Source of the DNA: Nocardiopsis xinjiangensis YIM 90004
GTDB taxonomy: Bacteria > Actinomycetota > Actinomycetes > Streptosporangiales > Streptosporangiaceae
Length of the DNA: 40,674 nt
Assembly (NCBI RefSeq): GCF_000341145.1
Contig: NZ_ANBE01000038.1
Location: 42,287 to 82,960, forward strand
Direction: 5' to 3'
Positions 18,033 to 26,333 of this stretch are shown here, in pieces (position 1 is the stretch's first letter; each line of letters begins with the position of its first letter). Below the pieces are notes generated by a model, which was given only the letters and a program-made list of their open reading frames with translations, was not told where the DNA came from and ran no database searches. The position numbers and the translations under genes were made by a program.

Positions 18033-19670
18033 GTGAACGTCCTCAGCGACCTGCTCGTGGGCCTGAACGACCTGTTCTGGAGCTTCCTGGTCATCCCGCT
18101 CCTGGTCGTTCTGGCCCTCTACTTCACTGTGCGCAGCGGTTTCGTCCAACTCCGGCTGCTTCCGGAGATGTTCCGTGTCCTGCGCGGCAGCCCGGGGGTG
18201 GCCCCCGACGGAGGGCGGGAGATCTCCTCCTTCCAGGCCTTCGCCATCTCGGCCGCCTCCCGTGTGGGTACCGGCAACATCGTCGGTGTCTCCCTGGCCA
18301 TCATCCTGGGCGGGCCCGGCGCGGTGTTCTGGATGTGGCTCATGGCCGCAGTGCTGGGCGCCGCCGCGTTCGTGGAGTCCACCCTCGCCCAGCTCTACAA
18401 GGTGCGTACCCATACCGGTTTCCGCGGCGGCCCGGCCTACTACATCCTCTACGGATTCGGTCGTCGATGGGTGGGTGTGCTCTTCGCCGTCCTGATCACC
18501 CTCACCTTCGGCATCGTCTTCAGCTCCGTGCAGGCCAACAGTGTGGCCCGGGCGATCACCAGCTCCGTGGAGGAGAGCGGTGGTACCGGAGGCCTGTGGA
18601 TCGACGCGCTCGTGGGACTCGTGCTGGCCCTGCTGACCGCCGCCGTCGTCTTCGGCGGCGTGCGCCGCATCGCCACGGTCGCCCAGGGGCTGGTACCCCT
18701 CATGGCGATCCTCTACCTCCTGCTCGGGTTGGCCGTGGTCGCCCTCAACATCGATCAGGTCCCGCGGGTGCTGGGCGACATCTTCGGCCACGCGTTCGGA
18801 GTCCGAGAGCTCGCCGCCGGCGGCGTGGGCACCGCGATCGTGCAGGGTATGCGCCGCGGCATGTTCTCCAACGAGGGAGGTCTGGGTTCGGCCCCCAACG
18901 CCGCCGCAACCGCCTCGGTCTCCCACCCGGCCAAGCAGGGCCTGGTGCAGTCCCTCGGGGTCTACTTCGACACCTGGCTGATCTGTTCGATCACCGCGTT
19001 CATCGTGCTCATCAACGGTTCGGTCTACGACCCGGGCGCCAACCAGGGCGTCGCGGTCGTACAGGAGGGGCTGGAGGACTCCTTGGGCGGTTGGTCCCTG
19101 CACGCGCTGACCGTGATCATGTTCCTGCTGGCATGGACCTCGGTCCTGGGCAACTACTACTACGGTGAGTCCAACCTGCAGTTCCTCGATTCCGAGCGCC
19201 GTCACATGAGCTATTTCAGGTACGCGGTCCTGGCCTCGGTCTTCATCGGCTGCGTGGCCCCGCTGACCGTGGTCTGGAGCATGGCCGACCTCTCCATGGG
19301 TGTGATGGCCGCCCTCAACCTGATCGCGCTGGCCCTGCTGTCGCCGATCGCCTTCCGGCTGCTGGCCGACTACAGCCGGCAACTGAGGTACGGGCTCGAC
19401 CCGCAGTTCACCCTCGCCAAGATGCCGGACCTGGAGAACGTCACCGCATGGGGGCCGGCCCACGGCCACCTGCCCGAGGACGTCGACCGGACCGAGGGCC
19501 CGGCCCCCTCCGACCCGGCCTCCGAGACCGATGGGCGCACCTGGCGTGTCTCCGGTGTCGAGGTCGAGCGCGGGGAGGACGGTGCCGAGGGGTCCTCCGC
19601 CGGCGGCACCGAGGACGACCGGAGCCAGAGCCCCGACGACGGGGAGGGCGAGGCCCCCGGGAGCCGCTGA
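18033..19670 (+). CDS. Sodium:alanine/glycine symporter (AGCS family)
   Basis: 545-residue membrane carrier importing alanine or glycine with Na+. The AGCS signature is visible: QAFAISAASRVGTGNIVGVS, WMWLMAAVLGAAAFVESTLA, the GGPAYYI motif, GMRRGMFSNEGGLGSAPNAA, and TSVLGNYYYGESN. The last 90 residues are a hydrophilic, acidic, presumably cytoplasmic tail (many Glu/Asp/Ser) longer than in most members. I chose GTG 18033 with AAGGGG 5 bases upstream; upstream codons look non-coding. Transcribed alone, between the helicase terminator and the Zur-like operator. Confidence 0.92.
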   Translation: MNVLSDLLVGLNDLFWSFLVIPLLVVLALYFTVRSGFVQLRLLPEMFRVLRGSPGVAPDGGREISSFQAFAISAASRVGTGNIVGVSLAIILGGPGAVFWMWLMAAVLGAAAFVESTLAQLYKVRTHTGFRGGPAYYILYGFGRRWVGVLFAVLITLTFGIVFSSVQANSVARAITSSVEESGGTGGLWIDALVGLVLALLTAAVVFGGVRRIATVAQGLVPLMAILYLLLGLAVVALNIDQVPRVLGDIFGHAFGVRELAAGGVGTAIVQGMRRGMFSNEGGLGSAPNAAATASVSHPAKQGLVQSLGVYFDTWLICSITAFIVLINGSVYDPGANQGVAVVQEGLEDSLGGWSLHALTVIMFLLAWTSVLGNYYYGESNLQFLDSERRHMSYFRYAVLASVFIGCVAPLTVVWSMADLSMGVMAALNLIALALLSPIAFRLLADYSRQLRYGLDPQFTLAKMPDLENVTAWGPAHGHLPEDVDRTEGPAPSDPASETDGRTWRVSGVEVERGEDGAEGSSAGGTEDDRSQSPDDGEGEAPGSR

Positions 19671-19704
19671 CGGTGCCCACGGTCGGGGCCGTGCGGGGCG
19701 CAAG

Positions 19705-19719
19705 CGAAAACCGTTTTCG
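19705..19719. promoter_or_regulatory. Zur/Fur-like operator
   Basis: The 15-base perfect palindrome CGAAAAC-C-GTTTTCG has the 7-1-7 symmetry and A4/T4 tracts of actinobacterial Zur boxes (TGAAAAT-N-ATTTTCA type). It ends one base before a -10 hexamer TAAGAT (19721-19726), so bound repressor would block RNA polymerase. The gene pair it precedes is of a type linked to zinc regulation elsewhere. Confidence 0.6.
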
Positions 19720-19720
19720 G

Positions 19721-19726
19721 TAAGAT
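19721..19726 (+). promoter_or_regulatory. -10 element of the permease operon
   Basis: TAAGAT immediately after the Zur-like palindrome. No clear -35 at the usual spacing. The ATG overlapping this hexamer is therefore unlikely to be the translation start. Confidence 0.5.
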
Positions 19727-19763
19727 GCGTGGAGTTCCCGTACGATCCCCACGGAGACCCGCT

Positions 19764-20831
19764 GTGCCCGAACGGACGTCAGACGACGCCACCCCCAGTG
19801 CCGCCCTGGGCGACCGCATCGCCCAAGGCTGGAGCGACCGAGACGAACTGCCCCCGGCGGACTGGGGGCGCCGTACCAGCAGTCGCAGAACCGGCACCGT
19901 CTGGTTGTTCGCGCTCCTGATCACCGCGATGGCCGTGGCCCATGCCTGGCTCACCGACGAGCTCACCCACCAGGCCTTCCTCACGTGGGCCACCGTCTTC
20001 ACCGCGATCGCCTTCCAGGCCCTACCGTTCCTGGTTTTCGGAGTGGCCCTGTCGGCCGCGCTCACCGCTTTCGTGCCGGCCTCGGCCTATCGCAGGTTCA
20101 TCCCGCAGAACGCCACCCGGGCCGTCCCCGTCGCCGGCGCCTCCGGTGCCCTGCTGCCCGGATGCGAGTGCGCCTCCGTGCCCATCGCCGGCAGCCTCAT
20201 CAAACGCGGCGTCGCCCCCGCGGCGGCGCTGACCTTCCTGCTGGCCGCGCCCTCCATCAACCCCATCGTCATGATCGCCACCGCCGTGGCCTTCGCGGGG
20301 CAACCCGAGATGGTGCTGGCCCGATTCGTGGCCGGGCTGGTGGCCTCGGTGGTCATCGGCTGGATCTGGGTGAAGTTCGGCCGCGCCGACTGGCTGCGCC
20401 TGCCCACCCCCACCCACGCACCCGGTACCTCCCGCGGCCGGGTCTTTCGCGAGTCGATGCTGCACGACATCATGCACGCCGGCGGTTACCTCGTCGTGGG
20501 GGCTCTGGCCGCGGCCACCCTCAACGTCATGGTGCCGCGCTCGTGGCTCCTGACCGTGGCCGAGGCGCCCGTCATCTCGGTACTGGTCCTGGCGGTACTG
20601 GCGATCCTGCTGTCGATCTGCTCGGAGGCCGATGCCTTCGTCGCGGTCAGCCTCACCGACTTCTCTCCCACGGCCAAGCTCGCCTTCATGGTCATCGGCC
20701 CCATCGTCGATCTCAAGCTCATCGCCATGCAGGCCGGTGTCTTCGGGTGGCGTTTCGTGGTCCGTTTCGCCCCGCTCTGCCTCGTCGTCGGCCTGGCAAG
20801 TACGTTCCTGGTCGGAGGTCTCCTGCTGTGA
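19764..20831 (+). CDS. YraQ/ArsP-family permease (DUF318), probably metal-linked
   Basis: 355-residue membrane protein with 8 or so helices. The family motif LLPGCECASVP (Cys-rich, in the first permease repeat) and the second-half ICSEADAFVAVS are clear. It is the partner of the TIGR03943 protein, whose GTG overlaps this gene's TGA (GTGA). In Bacillus the homologous pair YcgR/YcgQ is controlled by Zur, so a role in zinc limitation is likely, supported here by the Zur-like site upstream; direct transport of zinc is not shown. The start is GTG 19764 with GGAG 7 bases upstream. An ATG at 19725 lies inside the promoter. Confidence 0.88.
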   Translation: MPERTSDDATPSAALGDRIAQGWSDRDELPPADWGRRTSSRRTGTVWLFALLITAMAVAHAWLTDELTHQAFLTWATVFTAIAFQALPFLVFGVALSAALTAFVPASAYRRFIPQNATRAVPVAGASGALLPGCECASVPIAGSLIKRGVAPAAALTFLLAAPSINPIVMIATAVAFAGQPEMVLARFVAGLVASVVIGWIWVKFGRADWLRLPTPTHAPGTSRGRVFRESMLHDIMHAGGYLVVGALAAATLNVMVPRSWLLTVAEAPVISVLVLAVLAILLSICSEADAFVAVSLTDFSPTAKLAFMVIGPIVDLKLIAMQAGVFGWRFVVRFAPLCLVVGLASTFLVGGLLL

Positions 20832-21673
20832 ACCGCATCGCCCAAGGGCTCACCCTCGTCCTGCTCGGTACGGCCGCCCTCACCGCGACGGTGCCCACCG
20901 ACCTCTACCTCAACTGGGTCAAGGCCGGTTTCGGCCCCTTCCTCATCGGCGCGGGCGCAGTCACCGTGTTCCTCGGTGTCCTGGTCGTCGTCGCCGAACT
21001 GCGCGGCGAGAGCCAGGCACCGGACCCCGGTGACGCCACCCGCGCCCACGTCGGCGACGGAGTCCAGGAGGGGACGGAACACCACACCAGCGCCCGCGAC
21101 CACGACCGTGCGGTGGCCGCCGAGTACGGTGACGGCGGACACGGCCACGACCATTCCCGCGCGCCCAAGGTCGCCTGGCTCCTCCTGCTGCCGGTCATGG
21201 CCGTCTTCGTCATCGCCCCGCCCGCGCTGGGTTCCTACACCGTGGAGTCCACCGACGGTTCCTCCGGCCCTCCGCCCGAGGAAGCAGGCTCGGGGGGCTT
21301 CGAGGACGCATTGGCCGAGGCCGGCCCCGGAGAGACCGCGTCGATGGCGGTGCAGGCGTTCGTCATGCGGGCCTGGATCGACGAGGACCGGGAGATGGCC
21401 GACCGGGACATCGAGCTCACCGGGTTCGCCGTCCCCGAGGAGGAGGGCGAGGGCTGGTACCTGGCCCGCTTGCAGATGGCCTGCTGCGCCGCCGACGCCG
21501 TGGTCAACCGGGTCGAGGTCGTCGACGACGGGCCCGTCCCCGAGGCCGACACCTGGTGGACCGTACGCGGTACCTGGGACGAGCCCGAGGGCGAGCTCTC
21601 CGAGGTCGGCGAGCACCGGTTCCTGGCAGAGGAGCTCGAGGAGGTCGCCGACCCTCCTGACCCCTACGAGTGA
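20828..21673 (+). CDS. TIGR03943-family (YcgQ-like) membrane protein
   Basis: 281 residues. Two N-terminal helices (IAQGLTLVLLGTAALTATVP and FGPFLIGAGAVTVFLGVLVV) are followed by a His/Asp-rich loop with GHGHDHS, typical of metal-handling proteins. A third helix VAWLLLLPVMAVFVIAPPAL and an extracytoplasmic C-terminal domain with an ARLQMACCAAD segment complete the pattern of the YraQ partner subunit. The GTG at 20828 overlaps the permease stop by GTGA, so the two are translationally coupled. The pair probably forms one complex. Confidence 0.88.
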   Translation: MNRIAQGLTLVLLGTAALTATVPTDLYLNWVKAGFGPFLIGAGAVTVFLGVLVVVAELRGESQAPDPGDATRAHVGDGVQEGTEHHTSARDHDRAVAAEYGDGGHGHDHSRAPKVAWLLLLPVMAVFVIAPPALGSYTVESTDGSSGPPPEEAGSGGFEDALAEAGPGETASMAVQAFVMRAWIDEDREMADRDIELTGFAVPEEEGEGWYLARLQMACCAADAVVNRVEVVDDGPVPEADTWWTVRGTWDEPEGELSEVGEHRFLAEELEEVADPPDPYE

Positions 21674-21760
21674 TCCCCGTGGCGGGCCGTCCGCCGTGCA
21701 CGGCCCGCCACACCGCGGTACATTCGCCGCAACACCGTCGCTCTGAGTGACAATGGGCGA

Positions 21761-23197
21761 GTGTCACAGGGGAGCGAGCGTATCGGACGGGTACTGGAGC
21801 GGCTGCGCCCACGCTCGATCCGCGCGCGTGTCACCGCCGGCTCCGTGCTGACGTTCGCCCTGTTCACGCTGGTCCTTCTGGTGTTCGGTTCGGTGGTGAT
21901 CCGCGACCTGGACCGGCTCCAGAGCACCGGACGTGTCGATGCCGCCGCCCGCGAGGCGGCCGAGCGTATCGCTACTCAGCGTTACTCTGGGGCGATTCCG
22001 GTCAGTGAGTCGACCGTGCGCCTGCAGATCGTGGAACGCAGCAGCGGTGAGGTGCTCGCCGCCAGCGACACCCTGCGCGGCCTGCCGCCGCTCACCGAGG
22101 ACGCTCCCACCGAGGACTCCACCGGTGACTCCGAGGATCCCCGCCTCTCCGAGACCGTGTGCACCGAGACCGCCGGAGGGCGGGAGAGCGATTGTTTCCT
22201 CGTCGTCGGATACGCCGTCGACGACTCGGTCTACGGCGACGTCACCGTCCTGGCCGCCTCGCGCACCACCGGGTTCCTGTCCACCCACGTCCTCGAGTTC
22301 GTGCTCATCGGGGGCGCTCTCGTCCTGACCGTCGGTACCGGCGCCGTGCTCTGGTACGGGGTGGGCCGCGCCCTGCGCCCGGTGCGCAACATCAGTTCGG
22401 GGTTGGAACACATCAGCGCCGGCGACCTGTACCGCAGGCTCCCCGTGCCCGACAGCGACGACGAGATCGCCGAGCTGGCCCGCACCGCCAACGAGAGCCT
22501 GGAGCGGTTGGAGGCCTCCGTCACCCGCCAGCGCCGTTTCGTCTCCGACGCCTCCCACGAACTGCGCAGCCCCATCACCGGCATGCGTACCAAACTCGAG
22601 GTGGAGCTCTCCGACCCCGAACCCGATGCACGCGCCCGCGAACGCCTGCTCACCGGCCTGCTCTCGGACACCGAACGCCTCGAGAACATCGTCTTCGACC
22701 TGCTCGAACTGGCCAGGGTGGAGACCGGAGCACCAGCGGCGCGCAAGCGTGTGGACCTCACCGAGCTGGTCGCCACCGAGTTCTCCGACCACCGCCGGTA
22801 CCCGGGGCTTCGTACCCATACCTCCGAGCCCGTCCACGTCGAGGCCAACCGCCTGCGCATCGTGCGGGTGCTCACCAACCTGGTCACCAACGCCGAACGC
22901 CACGCGCAGGGCCGTATCGATCTCTATGTCGGCCATGAGGGAGACAGCGCGGTGGTGGAGGTGCACGACGACGGATCCGGCGTGCCCGAGCAGGACCGCG
23001 AGCGTGTCTTCGAGCGTTTCGCCCGCTTGGCCGAGTCCAAGGAGCGCGACCCCGGCGGAAGCGGACTGGGGTTGCCCATCTCCCGAGAGATCGTGCAGGT
23101 CCACGGTGGCACCCTCACGGCCGGCCACAGCGACCTGCTGGGCGGTGCGCTCTTCACCGTCCGCCTGCCCCTGGCCCCGCCGGAGAGCGAAGGATGA
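21761..23197 (+). CDS. Orphan sensor histidine kinase (HAMP, HisKA, HATPase)
   Basis: 478 residues. A first helix at about residues 24-48 is followed by an extracytoplasmic sensor of about 125 residues that contains two Cys (VCTETAGGRESDCF), perhaps a disulfide. A second helix at about 175-203 leads to a HAMP linker, an H-box FVSDASHELRSPITG with the phospho-acceptor His266, N-box NLVTNAERHA, G1 DDGSGVP and G2 GGSGLGLPI. It autophosphorylates in response to an unknown signal. No response-regulator gene is next to it. GTG 21761 has no ribosome site; GACAAT (21749-21754) ends 6 bases before it, so a leaderless start is plausible. Confidence 0.9.
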   Translation: MSQGSERIGRVLERLRPRSIRARVTAGSVLTFALFTLVLLVFGSVVIRDLDRLQSTGRVDAAAREAAERIATQRYSGAIPVSESTVRLQIVERSSGEVLAASDTLRGLPPLTEDAPTEDSTGDSEDPRLSETVCTETAGGRESDCFLVVGYAVDDSVYGDVTVLAASRTTGFLSTHVLEFVLIGGALVLTVGTGAVLWYGVGRALRPVRNISSGLEHISAGDLYRRLPVPDSDDEIAELARTANESLERLEASVTRQRRFVSDASHELRSPITGMRTKLEVELSDPEPDARARERLLTGLLSDTERLENIVFDLLELARVETGAPAARKRVDLTELVATEFSDHRRYPGLRTHTSEPVHVEANRLRIVRVLTNLVTNAERHAQGRIDLYVGHEGDSAVVEVHDDGSGVPEQDRERVFERFARLAESKERDPGGSGLGLPISREIVQVHGGTLTAGHSDLLGGALFTVRLPLAPPESEG

Positions 23198-23329
23198 GCG
23201 GTGCGGAACCGTCCCTCCACGGGCCGGTGCCGCCCTGGCCATCGGCCTGAAGAAGGCGGCCCTCTTCGGCCGGAACGCCGCTGAGAACCGCGGACTCGGT
23301 CCGGTGGGACGTCCGTGCTCCCGGTACGC

Positions 23330-23372
23330 ACACGGCGTCCGGCGCGGATACCGCACCCGCCGGACGCCGTGT
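23330..23372. terminator. Bidirectional terminator between kinase and binding-protein genes
   Basis: 15-bp perfect stem ACACGGCGTCCGGCG (23330-23344) with 23358-23372 and a 13-base loop, between convergent genes. Confidence 0.85.
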
Positions 23373-23392
23373 ACGTGGCCTGGTCGGCCGGG

Positions 23393-24694
23393 TCAGTTGA
23401 ACAGCTCGACGTCCTCGGGACCGGGGCGGTCCATCTCGAAGTCCTCGATCTCGCCGCCGTCGCTGTCGGTGATCATCGGTTCCTGGAGCACCTCGAGCTT
23501 CCCGCCCGCATTGTGCTGGGCGACCATGACACCGGCGTAACCGCTGTGGTCGTTCTCGGTGGCCATGAACGGCACCAGTCCCGGGCCCGTCCACTCCTGG
23601 GACTCCAGGGTCCGGACGAGCTCCTCGCGGCCCAGGTCGGGTCCGACCTCCATGAGTACCTGGGCGAACAGGACGGCCTGGACCATGCCGTAGACCGTGG
23701 TGTCGGCGAACAGGGTGCCGGAGTTGTACTCGTCGTGGATCTCCTGGAAGAACTCGATCCACGGGTCGTCGGTCTGGCCGGCCATCGGCAGGAACGAGGT
23801 GATGATGAGGTCGTCGAGGAAGGCCTCGGGCGGGACCTCCTCGGCCGGGGTGCCCTCGGCGTTCTCCTCGATGAGCTCGGTGATCACCTCGACGTCGCCA
23901 CCCCACGACGGGGACACCCACTGGGGTTCGTACCCGATGGAGGCGGCCTCGGTGATGGCCAGCGCGAGGTAGGAGGGCATGCACGAGCACACCGCGACGT
24001 CGGCGCCGCTGCTCTCGAGCTCGGAGACCTGTCCGGCCAGCTCCGGGACGCCGGGGTCGTAGGACTCGTAGGCCACGATCTCGTCGATGAGGTACTGCTC
24101 CATGCCGGCGTGCGTGGAGGGGCCCACGTCGTCGTTCTGGTAGAGCAGCCCGACGTCGTCCCCGGAGTAGTTCTCCGCCAGGTACTGGGCCTGGATCTTG
24201 GACTCCCTGGTGTAGTCCACCTGGAAACCGTAGCTGTAGGGGTAGACCGAGGGCTGGTCCCATTGCAGGGTGCCGGAGGAGACGAACAGGTCGGGAACGC
24301 CCTGATTGTTGAGGTCGTCGATGACGGCCTCGTGCGTGGGGGTGCCCAGACCGCCGAGCATCGCGAAGATCTCGTGCTCCTCCAGGAGGGCGTCGGTGGC
24401 CTCCATGGTCTGGGCGGGATCGAAGGAGTCGTCCTGGACCTGGTAGTCGATGCGGCGGCCGTGGATGCCGCCGTTCTCGTTGATGTAGTCGAAGACGGCG
24501 CGTGCGCCGGTGGAAACGTTGCGGAACCCGGGAGAGGCCGGCCCGGTCAACGGCTGGTGGGTTCCGATGACCACGGCGTCGTCGGTGACGCCCTGGGTGT
24601 CGGTCTCGCTCTCCGCGCCCCCGTCGCCCAAGCCACAACCCGTGGCGACGAGTGCGACGGCCAGAGCGGGGGCGAAGAGTCTCAGTGGTCGCAT
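23393..24694 (-). CDS. Branched-chain-amino-acid-type ABC substrate-binding lipoprotein
   Basis: 433 residues. A lipoprotein signal peptide ends at lipobox LVATGC (Cys20). The mature part has the Leu/Ile/Val-binding (periplasmic binding type I) pattern: VVIGTHQPLTGPASPGF, FDYINENGGIHGRRIDYQV, DDSFDPAQTMEA, and LLYQNDDVGPSTHAG. Captures an unknown solute (amino acid, amide or similar) outside the membrane. No permease or ATPase genes lie beside it, so it must share a transporter encoded elsewhere or act as a sensor. ATG 24694 is preceded by an AGGAC-type ribosome site. A longer open frame upstream has no signal peptide and is not used. Confidence 0.9.
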   Translation of the reverse strand: MRPLRLFAPALAVALVATGCGLGDGGAESETDTQGVTDDAVVIGTHQPLTGPASPGFRNVSTGARAVFDYINENGGIHGRRIDYQVQDDSFDPAQTMEATDALLEEHEIFAMLGGLGTPTHEAVIDDLNNQGVPDLFVSSGTLQWDQPSVYPYSYGFQVDYTRESKIQAQYLAENYSGDDVGLLYQNDDVGPSTHAGMEQYLIDEIVAYESYDPGVPELAGQVSELESSGADVAVCSCMPSYLALAITEAASIGYEPQWVSPSWGGDVEVITELIEENAEGTPAEEVPPEAFLDDLIITSFLPMAGQTDDPWIEFFQEIHDEYNSGTLFADTTVYGMVQAVLFAQVLMEVGPDLGREELVRTLESQEWTGPGLVPFMATENDHSGYAGVMVAQHNAGGKLEVLQEPMITDSDGGEIEDFEMDRPGPEDVELFN

Positions 24695-24918
24695 GGTGTT
24701 GTCCTGAACTCGATCGTGCCTTCTCGATGGGGCGAGCGGGGCCCTGGTGAGGAGGAAGTTACATAGCTCGGGAGCGGACGACGGGGGGAAACTCCGACCC
24801 TCCACTATGCTACTGAAGAGTAAAGCACCGGGAACATCTCCGGCTCCACCACTGGTGGAAGTGGTGGTCACGGAACGTCACAGACGCAGGTCACCGGAGC
24901 TCCGGGGGCGTGAAATGG

Positions 24919-24937
24919 ACCTTACTGTCCAGTAGGT
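24919..24937. promoter_or_regulatory. Candidate regulator-binding palindrome
   Basis: TACTG-TC-CAGTA (24923-24934) flanked by ACC and GGT arms with one unpaired base. Size and symmetry fit a TetR- or GntR-type operator. The regulator is unknown. Confidence 0.4.
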
Positions 24938-25121
24938 AATGTCTGGGTCAAAGGGGGCCGGTTCTGTCCGCCGGCGCCTCGGCCGCCGGAGGGCCCCGAC
25001 GGCGGATCGGCGGCCTCGGCCGGGAGCGGGTGCCCAGGATTTCGCCCGCGATCCGCCTCGTGTGCGCCCGGCCCGCGGTTCAGGGGAGGGGTGGGATAAG
25101 GTGCCGTCCGTCACCATAATG

Positions 25122-25145
25122 ATTGGACGTCCTATTAAAAGGACG
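25122..25145. promoter_or_regulatory. Candidate operator just upstream of the acyl-CoA dehydrogenase
   Basis: Two overlapping palindromes: ATTGGACGTCCTAT (one mismatched pair, ending at 25135) and CGTCCT-ATTAAA-AGGACG (perfect 6-bp arms, 25128-25145). They lie 27 bases before the ATG, in an AT-rich patch that probably contains the promoter. Confidence 0.5.
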
Positions 25146-25171
25146 GGTACGGCGCGACGTTGGAGAGCACC

Positions 25172-26326
25172 ATGGCGGTCGAACGCGAACTGCACACACC
25201 CGAGGCACGGCAACTGCTGGAACTGACCCGTGAACTCGTCGACAAGGAGCTCGCCCCGCGCGCCGCACACGACGAGGAACACGGCGCTTTCCCCCGCGAG
25301 GTCTTCACGACCCTGGGCGGGGCCGGGCTCCTCGGCCTGCCTTACCCTTCCGAGTACGGCGGGGGAGACCAGCCCTACGAGGTCTACCTGCAGGTCGTGG
25401 AGGAGCTCGCCCGCGGATGGCTCGCCGTGGGCCTGGGCGTGAGCGTGCACAGCCTCTCCGCCTACCCCGTCGCCGAGTTCGGCACCGACGAACAGCGCGC
25501 CGCCCTGCTGCCCGACATGCTCGAAGGGCACACCCTGGGTGCCTACTGCCTGTCGGAATCCACCTCCGGATCCGACGCCGCGGCCCTCACCACCCGTGCC
25601 GAACACACCGGTGACGGTTACCTCGTCAACGGCGCCAAGGCCTGGATCACCCACGGCGGCCGCGCCGACCACTACACCCTCTTCGCCCGCACCGGCGCCC
25701 CCGACTCCGGCGGAAAGGGCATCAGCTGCCTGCACGTGCCCGCGGACACCCCCGGGCTCGGCTCGGCTCCCCCCGAACGCAAGATGGGCATGAGCTCCTC
25801 ACCGACCGCCGGGATGCTCTTCGACGACGTGCACCTGCCCGCCGACGCCTTGATCGGTGAGGAGGACAGCGGGTTCGGCATCGCCCTGTCCGCACTCGAC
25901 TCCGGCCGCCTGGGTATCGCCGCCTGCGCCGTCGGCCTCGCCCAGGCCGCTCTGGACACCGCCGTGTCCTACTCCCGGGAGCGCCGCCAGTTCGGCCGGC
26001 CCATCGGCGACTTCCAGGGCCTGGGCTTCACCCTCGCCGACATGGCCACCCAGGTCGCCGCCTCCCGCGAGCTCTACCTGTCGGCCGCCCGGCTACGCGA
26101 TGCCGGGCGCCCCTTCGGCGAGCGCGCCGCGATGGCCAAACTCATGGCCACCGACACCGCCATGCGCGTGGCCACCGACGCCGTCCAGGTCCTGGGCGGA
26201 TACGGCTACACCCGCGACTTCCCGGTCGAGCGTTACATGCGCGAAGCCAAGGTCCTGCAGATCGTCGAAGGCACCAACCAGGTCCAGCGCATGGTCATCG
26301 GCCGCCACCTCGCCGAGCGCGCTTAG
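25172..26326 (+). CDS. Acyl-CoA dehydrogenase
   Basis: 384 residues, the usual length. FAD-dependent alpha,beta-dehydrogenation of an acyl-CoA. The family pattern is complete: GLPYPSEYGG, the FAD-binding AYCLSESTSGSDAAAL, VNGAKAWITHGGRADHYTLF, RLGIAACAVGLAQAAL, RRQFGRPIGDFQGL, AVQVLGGYGYTRDFPVERYM, and the catalytic Glu366 in QIVEGTNQVQ. The acyl specificity cannot be told. ATG 25172 has GGAG 6 bases upstream. It ends 7 bases from the convergent phosphopantetheinyl transferase gene. The palindromes upstream suggest repressor control. Confidence 0.93.
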   Translation: MAVERELHTPEARQLLELTRELVDKELAPRAAHDEEHGAFPREVFTTLGGAGLLGLPYPSEYGGGDQPYEVYLQVVEELARGWLAVGLGVSVHSLSAYPVAEFGTDEQRAALLPDMLEGHTLGAYCLSESTSGSDAAALTTRAEHTGDGYLVNGAKAWITHGGRADHYTLFARTGAPDSGGKGISCLHVPADTPGLGSAPPERKMGMSSSPTAGMLFDDVHLPADALIGEEDSGFGIALSALDSGRLGIAACAVGLAQAALDTAVSYSRERRQFGRPIGDFQGLGFTLADMATQVAASRELYLSAARLRDAGRPFGERAAMAKLMATDTAMRVATDAVQVLGGYGYTRDFPVERYMREAKVLQIVEGTNQVQRMVIGRHLAERA

Positions 26327-26333
26327 AGAGTTC

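Larger units (their letters stand above)
24695..25171. other. Divergent control region with several inverted repeats
   Basis: 477 bases between the binding-protein gene (minus) and the acyl-CoA dehydrogenase gene (plus). It holds CCACCA-C-TGGTGG (24846-24858), the bulged palindrome at 24919-24937 and the palindromic block at 25122-25145. No coding frame is supported and no regulator gene is adjacent. Confidence 0.5.
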
